In this document: piece by piece, positions 51,339-60,047 of the stretch
How the letters are laid out: each line of letters begins with the position of its first letter
Position numbering within the stretch: position 1 is the stretch's first letter
Assembly: GCF_007273535.1 (NCBI RefSeq)
Contig: NZ_RIBP01000001.1
Coordinates: forward strand, 1,178,001-1,242,000
Direction: 5' to 3'
DNA length: 64,000 nt
From: Niallia circulans
Lineage (GTDB): Bacteria; Bacillota; Bacilli; Bacillales; Cytobacillaceae
Notes under the pieces: generated by a model
What the model saw: only the letters and a program-made list of their open reading frames with translations
What the model was told of the DNA's origin: nothing
Databases searched by the model: none
Translations under genes and position numbers: made by a program

Positions 51339-52772
51339 TTAAGTCCGTTTATCATATCTTTGCGGAACAATATCGCCTGTTTCAAAAAAATGCTTTAACA
51401 TTTTTTCTTTGAAGCTTTGAATAATTGAAGCATATCTTTCATCATCTATTTTATTGCATTTTTCAGTTGGATCTTCATTTAGCACGTAGAATTCATCCTT
51501 TTCATACAACCTATAAATATATTTATAGGAATAGTCTCTAATCATCATCGCTTTCGTATGCTGTGGCATTTTTGTTTGCTCAATTGTCCTTGCCCAATAC
51601 TCGTTACTTGGATCATGACCAGCATCCATGCAATGATCTTCGCCCTCTAGCCTGCCACCTTCAGAAAATACCACTTCACGATGTTCATTGTTTCCTTCTA
51701 ATACTGACTTTAATGACTTTCCGAAATGTGTATAATCAGGTTGAATTCCTGCCATGTCAAGTATAGTCGCCTGGATATCTATTAACTCAACTAATGCCTC
51801 TGTGACCCTATGCTTTACAGGCATGCCTTTTGCAGGCTTAATAACTAGTGGAACATTTGTCAGCATATCTTCGAAGGTGTTTTGGTTTTTCTCTGCAATT
51901 TCGTAATCCCCTGTATAATCACCATGATCACTAAAGAAGATAAATAACGTATCATCATAAACATTTTTTTCTTTTAACGTATCAACTAATTCTCCAATGT
52001 ATGAATCAAGTTCAGACCCCATTGCGTAATAAACATGTTTCATTTCTTTTAGTTGTTCGTCCGACCAATTATAAAGCTTCTGATTCTCTCTTATCCCTCT
52101 TAATATACTTGGTTTTTCCTTCCACTCTTCTTCAGTTAACCGAACAGGATTAGGAAGCTCATCCTTGTTTATTTTATCAAGCCATTTTTGCTCTACTTGA
52201 TAAGGAGGATGTGGTAGACTAAGTGCTAAATACACACAAAAAGGCTCGTTTTCATACTTTTCATCCTGTATAAATTCTATAGCATTATTTATCTGCTCCC
52301 AGTCTAGTTTTGGATAATCTTCCTTTTCGCCAACATAATGAGAGTAATCAAATATATCAGGTTGTTCTGCTTCATTTTTGTCTTTTTTAATATTTTTAAA
52401 GAATTCTGCATATTGATTATCTCTTGTGGAACAGTATTTTGCAATGTCGGCATCCGCACGCAAGAAATCGTTTCGACCGCCCCAATATACATGATAACCT
52501 TCCTTTTTTAACGTTTTTAATAAATTAGGGTCTTCTTCACCCATTAAGTGATGCATTGTTCTGAAACCTTTCGTATGTGGATACCATCCAGTTAAGAAAG
52601 AACTTCGACTAGGCACGCAAACAGGCAACTGGCAAAACGCATTAGAAAAACCTACTCCCTCTTCTACTAATCCATCAATATTCGGTGTGTATGTTGTCTC
52701 ATTTCCTGTGTAGCTAATAGAATCAGCTCTCCACTGGTCTGCAACTATCATAACTATATTGGGTTTTTTCAT
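51339..52772 (-). CDS. Cytoplasmic Cys-type sulfatase
   Basis: The 477-residue S1 sulfatase has metal ligands D11-D12-like ADQWRADS at 11-18, C52-V-P-S-R56 with SSFLTGWYPHTKGFRTMHH, and FFSDHGDYTGD. There is no signal peptide. The start ATG at 52772 lacks a clear ribosome binding site, the nearest good AGGAGG being about 40 nt upstream. It lies between the cellobiose-type EIIB and the LicR-type regulator in one operon, so it should desulfate what that PTS brings in. The exact linkage (2-O, 4-O or 6-O sulfate) is not readable. Confidence 0.9.
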   Translation of the reverse strand: MKKPNIVMIVADQWRADSISYTGNETTYTPNIDGLVEEGVGFSNAFCQLPVCVPSRSSFLTGWYPHTKGFRTMHHLMGEEDPNLLKTLKKEGYHVYWGGRNDFLRADADIAKYCSTRDNQYAEFFKNIKKDKNEAEQPDIFDYSHYVGEKEDYPKLDWEQINNAIEFIQDEKYENEPFCVYLALSLPHPPYQVEQKWLDKINKDELPNPVRLTEEEWKEKPSILRGIRENQKLYNWSDEQLKEMKHVYYAMGSELDSYIGELVDTLKEKNVYDDTLFIFFSDHGDYTGDYEIAEKNQNTFEDMLTNVPLVIKPAKGMPVKHRVTEALVELIDIQATILDMAGIQPDYTHFGKSLKSVLEGNNEHREVVFSEGGRLEGEDHCMDAGHDPSNEYWARTIEQTKMPQHTKAMMIRDYSYKYIYRLYEKDEFYVLNEDPTEKCNKIDDERYASIIQSFKEKMLKHFFETGDIVPQRYDKRT

Positions 52773-52886
52773 TCGTTTAACAAGAAAGAATTTAATAACC
52801 TTTCCTGTTATTCACCTCCTGTGTCCATCTATTAAGTAGATATTGTGGTGGAAAGTGAGAAATATCCCTCACTTCCCTCCTTTGTT

Positions 52887-53189
52887 TTATGATAATAGTT
52901 CTTCTGCTCTTTTTAGTACTTTATCACCTTTAGCTAAAGCATAGTCTCTGCTGTCAATAACTTCACATGGTTTACTGTTTGAGTCCGCTACTTTTTTTAC
53001 TGCTCTGAACTTATGACGAATTTGGGGTCCTAACAAGATAACATCGAAGCGGTCTATTAAACTTTCCAGCTGATCAACAGGATGTGCTTCAACTACCCAA
53101 TTAGCTTTTTCCGGCCCAAAAGCATCTCTTATATTTTTTTCTAATATACTAGTTGAAATTCCGCCTACACATACTAATAAAATATTCAT
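52887..53189 (-). CDS. PTS EIIB component, lactose/cellobiose family
   Basis: The 100-residue EIIB has the phospho-Cys7 loop in ILLVCVGGISTSILEKNI and the low-molecular-weight phosphatase-like fold (DVILLGPQIRHKF). It takes phosphate from the EIIA encoded just upstream and gives it to the sugar during EIIC passage. GGAGG precedes the ATG, which overlaps the EIIA stop by one base (TAATG), so the two are made together. Confidence 0.92.
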   Translation of the reverse strand: MNILLVCVGGISTSILEKNIRDAFGPEKANWVVEAHPVDQLESLIDRFDVILLGPQIRHKFRAVKKVADSNSKPCEVIDSRDYALAKGDKVLKRAEELLS

Positions 53190-53497
53190 TATAATACCTC
53201 CGTTAGTTTTTCTACTAAATCTCTCATCGTAATAGTTGTCATTAAATGGTCTTGCGCATGAATTAACAATACGCTTGTTTGAGCACCTTTACCGCTTGCT
53301 TCTGCTGTTAATAAAGCTGTTTGATGCTGATGAGCCTGGTTTAATTCGTTTTTGGCCAAAGTCATTAATTCTGTGATTTTCTCTTCATTCCTTGGTTTCA
53401 TATAATCCATTGATTCAAGAATAAAGCCTCTTGCATTGCCGCTATATAGAATAATTCCCATACAAATTTGTTCCAAATTAATTTGTGTATTTTCCAT
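53189..53497 (-). CDS. PTS EIIA component, lactose/cellobiose family
   Basis: The 102-residue helical EIIA has the active His80 in SVLLIHAQDHLMTTI and the typical N-terminus (ICMGIILYSGNARGFILESM). It forms a trimer and receives phosphate from HPr. GAGAGG precedes the ATG. It sits in the order EIIC-EIIA-EIIB-sulfatase-regulator. Confidence 0.92.
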   Translation of the reverse strand: MENTQINLEQICMGIILYSGNARGFILESMDYMKPRNEEKITELMTLAKNELNQAHQHQTALLTAEASGKGAQTSVLLIHAQDHLMTTITMRDLVEKLTEVL

Positions 53498-53518
53498 CTC
53501 TAACTTCCTCTCTGATTA

Positions 53519-54883
53519 TCACTCAGCCTTTAAATCAAGGGCAGAATTATTATTTATTTGTGTTAACGCAGCTTCTTCTTCCTCTTCTTGTATCAACTCT
53601 TTTTCAAAACGTTTATAGAATGGGTAATATACTGCAATATCTATTAAAATAATTATTAAAGCTACTAATCCTGCTTTTACAGATGCTGATGCCGCCATAG
53701 CAATTAAAATTACCGGTGTTTGACTTGGTACATTTAGAATAGGAGCATTTATTAAGTTAAACCAATCAAAAGCTGCATAAGTAATTATGGTATTAATTAC
53801 AGGCACCATTACAAATGGAATAAATAGCTTTGCATTAAATGGGATTGGTGTGCCAAACATGGTTGGTTCACTGATGTTAAATAAGGAAGGAATGAAACCA
53901 ACCTTTCCAATTTGCTTTAACCCTGTAGATTTACTAAATAAGTTAAGAAGAGCTAATGCGAATATCCCCGCACCACCAATCATAATAAATCCGAACTGAA
54001 CAGGACCGGTAAACACATTATCATATGGCAAGCCTGCAGAATAATTATTAAGGTTTTCTACGATATTCTGAAGTTCAATCGGCAATAGAATCGGCATCAC
54101 AATACTGCCGCCATGAATACCCATAAACCAGAATAAATTAACAAGAAACATAAAGAAACCAACCATAAATACGTTATCAAAGTTGTTTACTAACGGACTA
54201 AAGATAGTAGTAATCATCTCTGGAAGCTTAACGCCGAATAAACTGTTAAGAACACCATTTATTAATATAAACACTAGTACATTCGCAATTCCAGGTAAAA
54301 TGGAATTAAAGGACGTTTTTACATATAAAGGAACTGAATCAGGAAACTTAATGCCAATATCCTTAGTGTGGAATAACCGGATGATTTCCACCACAATGAC
54401 AGAGATAACAATACCTGAAAAAATCCCAGTGGATCCAAATGCACTCATATTTATTTGCAGTGTAGCAACATCGTTAATTAAGACAGATGTCGGTTGACCC
54501 ACTATAAAAAAGTAAATCATCACACTTGTGACTAACGCACCTATCTCATTTAACTTGTAATGCTTGGCTAAATTGTAGCTAAAACCCATTGTGAAAGCGA
54601 TGCCGATTATACCTGTTGAAATATCATTTATTCCTCGTAGCCAAACATGCTCATCGCCCCACTTTGCCCATCCTACTAACATTTTTGCTATAAAATTGTC
54701 AGATTGAAAGACTACTTCAGGAATAGGCGGTTTACCAATTATTACAGCTAGAGCACCAACTATCGTTAATGTAAGCGTAGCCAAAATTGCTGTCATGATA
54801 GCCTTGAAATAGCGGTTATTCGAAGCCCAATCAGCTGCAGGCCCTAAATATTTTTCTATTTGCTCCATAGCTTTATCCAACAT
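53519..54883 (-). CDS. PTS EIIC component, cellobiose family
   Basis: The 454-residue permease has about ten helices and cellobiose-family marks: MEQIEKYLGPAADWASNNRYFKAIMTAI at the start, FWFMGIHGGSIVMPIL and LGGAGIFAL-type stretches, and NISEPTMFGTPIPFNAKLFIPF, which forms part of the substrate site. It imports a disaccharide-size sugar while it is phosphorylated by EIIB. AAAGGAGG precedes the ATG. It leads the five-gene operon, with a clear promoter upstream. Confidence 0.92.
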   Translation of the reverse strand: MLDKAMEQIEKYLGPAADWASNNRYFKAIMTAILATLTLTIVGALAVIIGKPPIPEVVFQSDNFIAKMLVGWAKWGDEHVWLRGINDISTGIIGIAFTMGFSYNLAKHYKLNEIGALVTSVMIYFFIVGQPTSVLINDVATLQINMSAFGSTGIFSGIVISVIVVEIIRLFHTKDIGIKFPDSVPLYVKTSFNSILPGIANVLVFILINGVLNSLFGVKLPEMITTIFSPLVNNFDNVFMVGFFMFLVNLFWFMGIHGGSIVMPILLPIELQNIVENLNNYSAGLPYDNVFTGPVQFGFIMIGGAGIFALALLNLFSKSTGLKQIGKVGFIPSLFNISEPTMFGTPIPFNAKLFIPFVMVPVINTIITYAAFDWFNLINAPILNVPSQTPVILIAMAASASVKAGLVALIIILIDIAVYYPFYKRFEKELIQEEEEEAALTQINNNSALDLKAE

Positions 54884-54927
54884 GGCGATTAATCCTCCTT
54901 TGTTTTTTGTAATTTCTGTATACTTTA

Positions 54928-54955
54928 ATTATAGATGACTACAAATCATGTTCAA
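54928..54955 (-). promoter_or_regulatory. Promoter of the cellobiose-type PTS operon
   Basis: On the minus strand TTGAAC (54955-54950) and TATAAT (54933-54928) are 16 bp apart, upstream of the EIIC ribosome binding site. Confidence 0.6.
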
Positions 54956-55005
54956 TTTGCAATTTTACCAGATAAAATGGAAAAGGAGGGGTTCTAATTA
55001 ACCAA

Positions 55006-55044
55006 AGAAAAACAGCCATTGCTTAATTTGGAAGCAATGACTGT
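55006..55044 (-). terminator. Terminator of the third sulfatase gene
   Basis: On the minus strand ACAGTCATTGCTT/AAGCAATGGCTGT (13 bp with one wobble, 7-nt loop) is followed by Ts. Confidence 0.85.
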
Positions 55045-55067
55045 CTCTACTCTCTGCTTTTTAGAAA

Positions 55068-56552
55068 TTACTTTTTCTCTAAACCCAAGCGTACATATTG
55101 TTCGTCTGGTGCATCACTTTTTTGCATAAGATCGACTAATTTATGGCTCATTTCTTTTTCCAATTCATTATCAACTATAGGATTTTCCTGCTTGGGATCA
55201 CTTTTAATATCAAATAATAAATTACCTGACTTATAAGTGTTATAGAGACTATTAACTGGTATTTTTAAATAAGGAGACTTATTTGTAAATTTTGATTCTG
55301 GCATCAGTTCTGCTTCATTTATTGATTGTTGACTTAAGAAACCTCTTATATTTGTAACCGCTAAAGTATGATTGAATAATGGTCCATTATTTTGCTGAGC
55401 AGCTGCTCTCATATAGGTGTATTTTCCATCATGGATATTAACATAAGAACCATGTGTGCCAAATAATATGGAATCATGATTAGCTTTTTTTTCTTTTGCT
55501 AAGATTGGAAGAAGCGAATTCCCCAAGACCATAGTGCTCTCAAATGAAACTTGAAAATAATCCATTAATGTAAGAGGAATATCTATTGTTTGTGATAAAG
55601 CTGAACATCTAGTGCCGCCAATTGTAATATTAGGAACATGAATAAAAAAAGGAATGTGAATAACTTCTTCATATAACGGAGCGATATTCTTACCAACCCA
55701 ATTATGCTCTCCTAACAAAAAACCATGGTCTGTATTAACAATAAGAAGTGTATCTTTCCACATATCTTGCTCGTCCATAAAATCAAGCACTTTCCCAAGG
55801 TGATAATCACACATACTAATTAAGGCAGCATATTCTTTTTGAAGGGCATCTATGTCTTCCTCTTCATAGTCGCCATCATTTAACTGTTGATATGCCGGCC
55901 AGTATGGTATATCTTTTTTATCCTCACAATCATAAATTTCCCGGTACTTTTCTGGCACATAGAAAGGTTCATGCGGATCAAAACATTCAATTTGTAAGAA
56001 CCAATTGTCTTTTTCTTTATGTGTTTTTAAAAAATCAAGACCTGCAGTAATTGTTTGAACACTGGACATATCTTCTTCACGCTGTTGTCTAGTTCTATTT
56101 GCGAAATGCTGTAAGACAGATAAACCTTGCTTATTCATTTTATGTTTATTTTCATTTGGCAAAGCTTCCCCTCTGGCAATCCATCTATCACCTTCCTGAC
56201 CTCTAAAACCTTCCCATGTTGAATACCGGTTATGGTAGGTAGCTCCACCATCCTCAAAGTAATGGGAATGATCTGTTACTAAATGTGTGTATACTCCCTT
56301 CTTCTGTAACTCTTCGAAAACTGATTTATCAAATGATTCAAGAGGTCCCCATTGACGGTGAAGGAAATTATAATTTCCTGTATGCAATTCTCTTCTCGCT
56401 GGCATGCATGGCATACTTCCACCATAAAATTGATCAAAAGTAACTGTTTTTTCCTGCAATCGTTTGAAGTTAGGAGCATGCACCCAATCATTATGATAAT
56501 TCGGAAGAAAATTCCGAGATAAAGTATCAAACATTAACATTACTGCTCTCAA
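55068..56552 (-). CDS. Cytoplasmic Cys-type sulfatase with a CxPAR signature
   Basis: The 494-residue S1 sulfatase begins at TTG 56552 (MRAVMLMFDTLSRNFLPNY, the usual start of this subgroup); GAGAGGAGTAGG lies just upstream, and the frame to 56606 lacks support. The modification motif is C49-M-P-A-R53, with Ala in place of the usual Ser, then RELHTGNYNFLHRQWGPLE. Metal ligands are in MFDTLSR and VNTDHGFLLGEHNWVGKN. There is no signal peptide. It is a single gene, with a tandem TTTCCCAA element before it that also stands before the EIIBCA gene, so the two should be co-regulated. Confidence 0.9.
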   Translation of the reverse strand: MRAVMLMFDTLSRNFLPNYHNDWVHAPNFKRLQEKTVTFDQFYGGSMPCMPARRELHTGNYNFLHRQWGPLESFDKSVFEELQKKGVYTHLVTDHSHYFEDGGATYHNRYSTWEGFRGQEGDRWIARGEALPNENKHKMNKQGLSVLQHFANRTRQQREEDMSSVQTITAGLDFLKTHKEKDNWFLQIECFDPHEPFYVPEKYREIYDCEDKKDIPYWPAYQQLNDGDYEEEDIDALQKEYAALISMCDYHLGKVLDFMDEQDMWKDTLLIVNTDHGFLLGEHNWVGKNIAPLYEEVIHIPFFIHVPNITIGGTRCSALSQTIDIPLTLMDYFQVSFESTMVLGNSLLPILAKEKKANHDSILFGTHGSYVNIHDGKYTYMRAAAQQNNGPLFNHTLAVTNIRGFLSQQSINEAELMPESKFTNKSPYLKIPVNSLYNTYKSGNLLFDIKSDPKQENPIVDNELEKEMSHKLVDLMQKSDAPDEQYVRLGLEKK

Positions 56553-56640
56553 TTTATTCCTACTCCTCTCAAAATGAAAATAGTTATACACTACTATAGT
56601 TATCATTATATTATTGTTTTGCTTCTTTTTTAGCTAATCT

Positions 56641-56680
56641 AAACAGATTGGGAAATTACCCGCGACTTTGGGAAAAAGTG
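56641..56680 (-). promoter_or_regulatory. Tandem TTTCCCAA element before the third sulfatase
   Basis: TTGGGAAA occurs at 56648-56655 and 56668-56675, a 20-bp period (two helical turns). Read on the minus strand it is TTTCCCAA-N12-TTTCCCAAT. The same pattern lies before the EIIBCA gene. Confidence 0.6.
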
Positions 56681-56739
56681 ACCACTATACATTTTACTTA
56701 GTGAAAAAAAGGGGGTAATGTCCCCCCTCCTTTTAACTC

Positions 56740-58656
56740 TTATACATGTAAAGAAATTATATTGCCTCCAAAATCTATTGGTTGTTCGTTAGCAACCTTA
56801 ATTTCTTTGTACTGATCCTGATTAGTTACTACAACCGGTGTCACAATCGGATAACCCGCTTCCTTAATTTTCTCAATATCAAACTCAATTAATAACTGTC
56901 CTTGTTCAACTCTATCTCCTTGTTTAATATTAGTTGAGAAGAACTTCCCTCCTAATTGCACTGTATCCATTCCGATATGCATGAGGATTTCTGCTCCAGA
57001 ATCAGTAGTAATTCCGATTGCATGTTTTGTTGGAAATACTGCTGAAACTATCCCGCTTACAGGGGACATTAATTTCCCTTCAGTCGGAGTTATCGCAACT
57101 CCTTTCCCAAGTAAACCAGAAGAAAAGGCAGCATCATCTATGTCAGATAGATTTTTCACTTCTCCTTTTAGTGGACTGAAGATAACTACATCTGTAGGAA
57201 CATTCTTTTCTTGCACTTGCTGAGCTTTTACGTTTTGCTTTAACTCTTCCTTTTCTTTCTTTTTATCTATTCCGAAGAAATAAGTTAAGATAAACCCAAC
57301 GATTAAGTTTGCTGCCATCGCAATGACCGCACCCCAAAATCCCATATCAATTCCATCAGGACTAATTTTAGTTGGTAAACCAAACACACCAAGTCCGCCC
57401 ATCATATATGCTTTTGTCCCCATAATCCCCATTATGCACCCACCGATAGAGGAGGTTATAAGAGTGATAATAAATGGTCTTTTTAACGGTAGTGTAATCC
57501 CATAAAGCGCTGGTTCTGAAACTCCAAATATTGCGGATATAAATGCTGGTATACTTAATGTTTTATATTTTTTTTGCTTAGTAGCAACTAATACTCCTAA
57601 GACAACACCAGCTGTTGCCATTGATGTGGCAGAATTAAATGCTAATATATAATCACTGCCATGAACACTAATATTATTAATAGCAATTGGAACTAATCCC
57701 CAGTGCAAACCAAACATAACAAATACCTGCCATAAGCCTCCAACTACAAGACCAGTTAGAATTGGACTTAAATCATAGACCCAGAGAGTTCCTTCACCTA
57801 AAAGCTTACCTAACCAGGTTGCTACAGGACCAATCACGATGAACGTTAATGGAACGATTACTAATAAAGTAAAGAAGGGTACCAAAAAATTCTTAACAAC
57901 ATCTGGAATTACTTTAGCAAACCATTTTTCTAATTTCGTTCCTACATATGTCGCAAGTATAATAGGAATGACAGAGGATGAGTAAGACATTAGAATAACA
58001 GGAATACCTAAAAAAGTTATATGAATGGGTGATTCAAAAATAGTACCTGTAAATAAAGTGTAAAGCGGATCACCAGAGCTCAAACCCGACAGCGTTGGAT
58101 AAACTAACGCAGCACCTATTGCCATCCCAATAAAATGGTTGCCTCCAAATTTCTTCATGGATGTATATCCTAAGAAGATAGGGAAAAAGTAAAATAATGC
58201 ATCACCAACAGCATTTAAAATTTGATAGGTTCCCGTTGTATTTGCATACAAACCAAGAGCAACAAATAGCGCATTAAACCCTTTAATCATTCCAGTAGCT
58301 GCCAGAACTCCTAAAGTAGGCGCAAAAATACCAGATATAATATCTATAAATTTATTAAATAGTCCTTGACTCTCTTCTTGAACATTTTCTGAACCTGATG
58401 TATTTGACTCAAATCCTCCAACTCCAAGGACTGCTTTATAAACATCTGGAACATGATTTCCGATTACGACCTGATATTGTCCTCCACTCTTCATAACCGT
58501 GATGACATCATCCATGTTTTTTAAAACCTCTGTATTTGCTTTGCCTTCATCCTTTAACTTAAATCGTAACCGAGTTATACAATGCACAACACTGTTAACA
58601 TTCTCTTTTCCCCCGACATTTTCAATGATGTCTTTTGCTAACTGTTCGTATTTCAT
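56740..58656 (-). CDS. Beta-glucoside-type PTS permease EIIBCA
   Basis: The 638-residue three-domain permease has EIIB at 1-90 (phospho-Cys26 in VVHCITRLRFKL) and EIIC at about 100-450 (LGVLAATGMIKGFNALFVALG; ISAIFGVSEPALYGITLPLKRPF). EIIA is at about 490-638 (H in FPTKHAIGITTDSGAEILMHIGMD). This is the BglP/BglF family, which takes up and 6-phosphorylates beta-glucosides and similar sugars. AGGGGAGG precedes the ATG. It has its own EIIA, so it is a complete transporter. GH4 and RpiR genes are nearby. Confidence 0.92.
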   Translation of the reverse strand: MKYEQLAKDIIENVGGKENVNSVVHCITRLRFKLKDEGKANTEVLKNMDDVITVMKSGGQYQVVIGNHVPDVYKAVLGVGGFESNTSGSENVQEESQGLFNKFIDIISGIFAPTLGVLAATGMIKGFNALFVALGLYANTTGTYQILNAVGDALFYFFPIFLGYTSMKKFGGNHFIGMAIGAALVYPTLSGLSSGDPLYTLFTGTIFESPIHITFLGIPVILMSYSSSVIPIILATYVGTKLEKWFAKVIPDVVKNFLVPFFTLLVIVPLTFIVIGPVATWLGKLLGEGTLWVYDLSPILTGLVVGGLWQVFVMFGLHWGLVPIAINNISVHGSDYILAFNSATSMATAGVVLGVLVATKQKKYKTLSIPAFISAIFGVSEPALYGITLPLKRPFIITLITSSIGGCIMGIMGTKAYMMGGLGVFGLPTKISPDGIDMGFWGAVIAMAANLIVGFILTYFFGIDKKKEKEELKQNVKAQQVQEKNVPTDVVIFSPLKGEVKNLSDIDDAAFSSGLLGKGVAITPTEGKLMSPVSGIVSAVFPTKHAIGITTDSGAEILMHIGMDTVQLGGKFFSTNIKQGDRVEQGQLLIEFDIEKIKEAGYPIVTPVVVTNQDQYKEIKVANEQPIDFGGNIISLHV

Positions 58657-58952
58657 ATTTTCCCTGCCTCCCCTTAATTTACTGCTGAGACAAAACCTTT
58701 TTCTAGATAATTTAAGTCCCTAAATTAACTTTGTTATACAAGTACTGTAATTATGGCCTATATTATAATAAGACTATCTTGCACACATACATTTACTGTT
58801 TAATCATCTTTCCTTTGTATAAATAGTGTTAAAGAAAAAAACAAACTATGAAAGCGCCCTCTTTACGTATTATAAGTTATAACAGCTACTTTAGGACTCT
58901 TTTCAGACACATTGGGAAAGCGCTTCATCGTTTTGGGAAAGTGTTAACTATC
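58657..58952 (-). promoter_or_regulatory. Upstream region of the EIIBCA gene with tandem TTTCCCAA element
   Basis: TTGGGAAAG occurs at 58912-58920 and 58933-58941, a 21-bp period. The flanks (ACAC on the left, GTG on the right) also resemble the element before the third sulfatase. An AAAGCGCTTCAT core between the repeats and TGAAAGCGCCCTCT at about 58847-58860 resemble CcpA sites but do not match the full consensus. I see no gene in this 300-bp stretch. Confidence 0.55.
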
Positions 58953-58993
58953 TAAAAAAAGATAAGAACCCTTGCCAATAGGCAAGGGTTCTT
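58953..58993 (-). terminator. Terminator of the first RpiR gene
   Basis: On the minus strand AAGAACCCTTGCC/GGCAAGGGTTCTT (13 bp perfect, 4-nt loop) is followed by ATCTTTTTTT. Confidence 0.9.
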
Positions 58994-59015
58994 AATGCAA
59001 TATGTGTGGTAGGAT

Positions 59016-59777
59016 TTATTTTCCATTAAGATATTCTACATAGCTATAAACCAACATTTCAATAATTACATGAATAGGGCTATATAAAGAATATATACTA
59101 GTTACAGTTGTAGGTGAGTCAATATTTGCATAAAGACTAAATGTAGAGTGATCCATTAACCAATTGTTAGCATTTGCAGTGATTCCCAGTATTTTAACGT
59201 TTTTAAGGATAGGAGTTGTCAAAGCTTCCTTTAACACCGGATTATTACCTGAGCCTGAAAATACAATCAGCAAATCCTTCTCGCACATTCTCTCAATCAT
59301 AATTTGATAGAGACTAGTATGCCCAAATGGGAGAACTTGCATTTCTTTGCCAATCCCCAAAAACATTCTCTGCATTTCTGAGGCTTGATTTTGTTGGGCC
59401 CAACCTGTGCCAATAATATATATATGTTCGCTATTTTCAATCGTTTGAAATATTTCAAGCATGCTTTGATTTTTTAGAATCTCTACTGTGTTAGTGACAC
59501 TCTTCACTATTTGCTCACCCAAATTACTTTTTACATCTGGATTTTGAGAAAAGTAGTTTCCCCATTTCATAAAGTTTTTTAATTCTGTAAATCCTGAAAA
59601 TCCTAATTTTTGAGCAAATCTTAACACAGATGATTTAGATGTTAAACTTTTAGATGCAAGTTGGTTTATGCTTAACTGATGAATGATTTCTTTATTTTTA
59701 AGTATATATCCTGCAATGGCAAGTTCACCTTCACTGAACGAACTATATCTTTCATTAATTAGGTTCTCAAGTTGCAT
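59016..59777 (-). CDS. RpiR/MurR family regulator
   Basis: The 253-residue regulator has an N-terminal HTH_6 domain (about 1-77, HQLSINQLASKSLTSKSSVLRFAQKLGFSGFTELKNFM). A C-terminal SIS sugar-phosphate binding domain follows (about 105-240, IYIIGTGWAQQNQASEM and LLIVFSGSGNNPVLKEAL). RpiR proteins bind phosphosugars from PTS uptake. A 37-bp palindrome upstream recurs before the CHR/FGE operon, so I infer it controls that unit and itself. GGAAGGGGAG stands before the ATG. Confidence 0.9.
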   Translation of the reverse strand: MQLENLINERYSSFSEGELAIAGYILKNKEIIHQLSINQLASKSLTSKSSVLRFAQKLGFSGFTELKNFMKWGNYFSQNPDVKSNLGEQIVKSVTNTVEILKNQSMLEIFQTIENSEHIYIIGTGWAQQNQASEMQRMFLGIGKEMQVLPFGHTSLYQIMIERMCEKDLLIVFSGSGNNPVLKEALTTPILKNVKILGITANANNWLMDHSTFSLYANIDSPTTVTSIYSLYSPIHVIIEMLVYSYVEYLNGK

Positions 59778-59855
59778 AGCGTCTCTTCTCCCCTTCCTAT
59801 TTATATATTATGTCCCCGTAATTTTTAAAATAAATTCCTTTTTTTATTCCATAAT

Positions 59856-59892
59856 AACACACCTTTTATCCAATTCGGACAAAAGGTGTGTT
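59856..59892 (-). promoter_or_regulatory. Shared palindrome, copy C, at the rpiR-type promoter
   Basis: AACACACCTTTT (59856-59867) and AAAAGGTGTGTT (59881-59892) are perfect arms around ATCC-AATTC-GGAC. On the minus strand the site runs into GTGTGTTATTAT, whose TATTAT fits a -10 box. This is the same layout as copy B before the CHR-FGE unit. Confidence 0.75.
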
Positions 59893-59970
59893 AGGAAAAG
59901 CATCAATTGTTTATGTATATATATGATTTTAAATACTTCAGGCATGCTATCATTTAGAAATTGTTATAAT

Positions 59971-60024
59971 AAAATAATAAGACACCGAACAATTGTTAAA
60001 TTTACCATAAAACAATTGGGTGCC
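59971..60024 (-). terminator. Possible terminator of the ROK regulator gene
   Basis: On the minus strand GGCACCCAATTG pairs imperfectly with CAATTGTTCGGTG, followed by an AT-rich tail (TTATTATTTT). The stem has a bulge, so it is only a candidate. Confidence 0.35.
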
Positions 60025-60047
60025 TTTTATGTCTAATACTTATAAAG

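Noticed and set aside
54884..55005. Riboswitch or leader RNA before the cellobiose-type PTS operon
   Set aside because: The leader is short, and beyond the promoter and ribosome binding site I could find no paired structure.
58840..58930. Classical CcpA cre site upstream of the EIIBCA gene
   Set aside because: AAAGCG cores are present but the flanking bases do not complete the consensus; the tandem TTGGGAAAG pattern is the stronger signal.
59856..59892. Intrinsic terminator
   Set aside because: The palindrome has no T run on either side and its core matches two other operator-like sites placed at promoters.
59683..60036. Plus-strand 117-residue ORF across the RpiR promoter
   Set aside because: It has no ribosome binding site, overlaps the start of the RpiR gene and its palindromic operator, and encodes a low-complexity hydrophobic protein.
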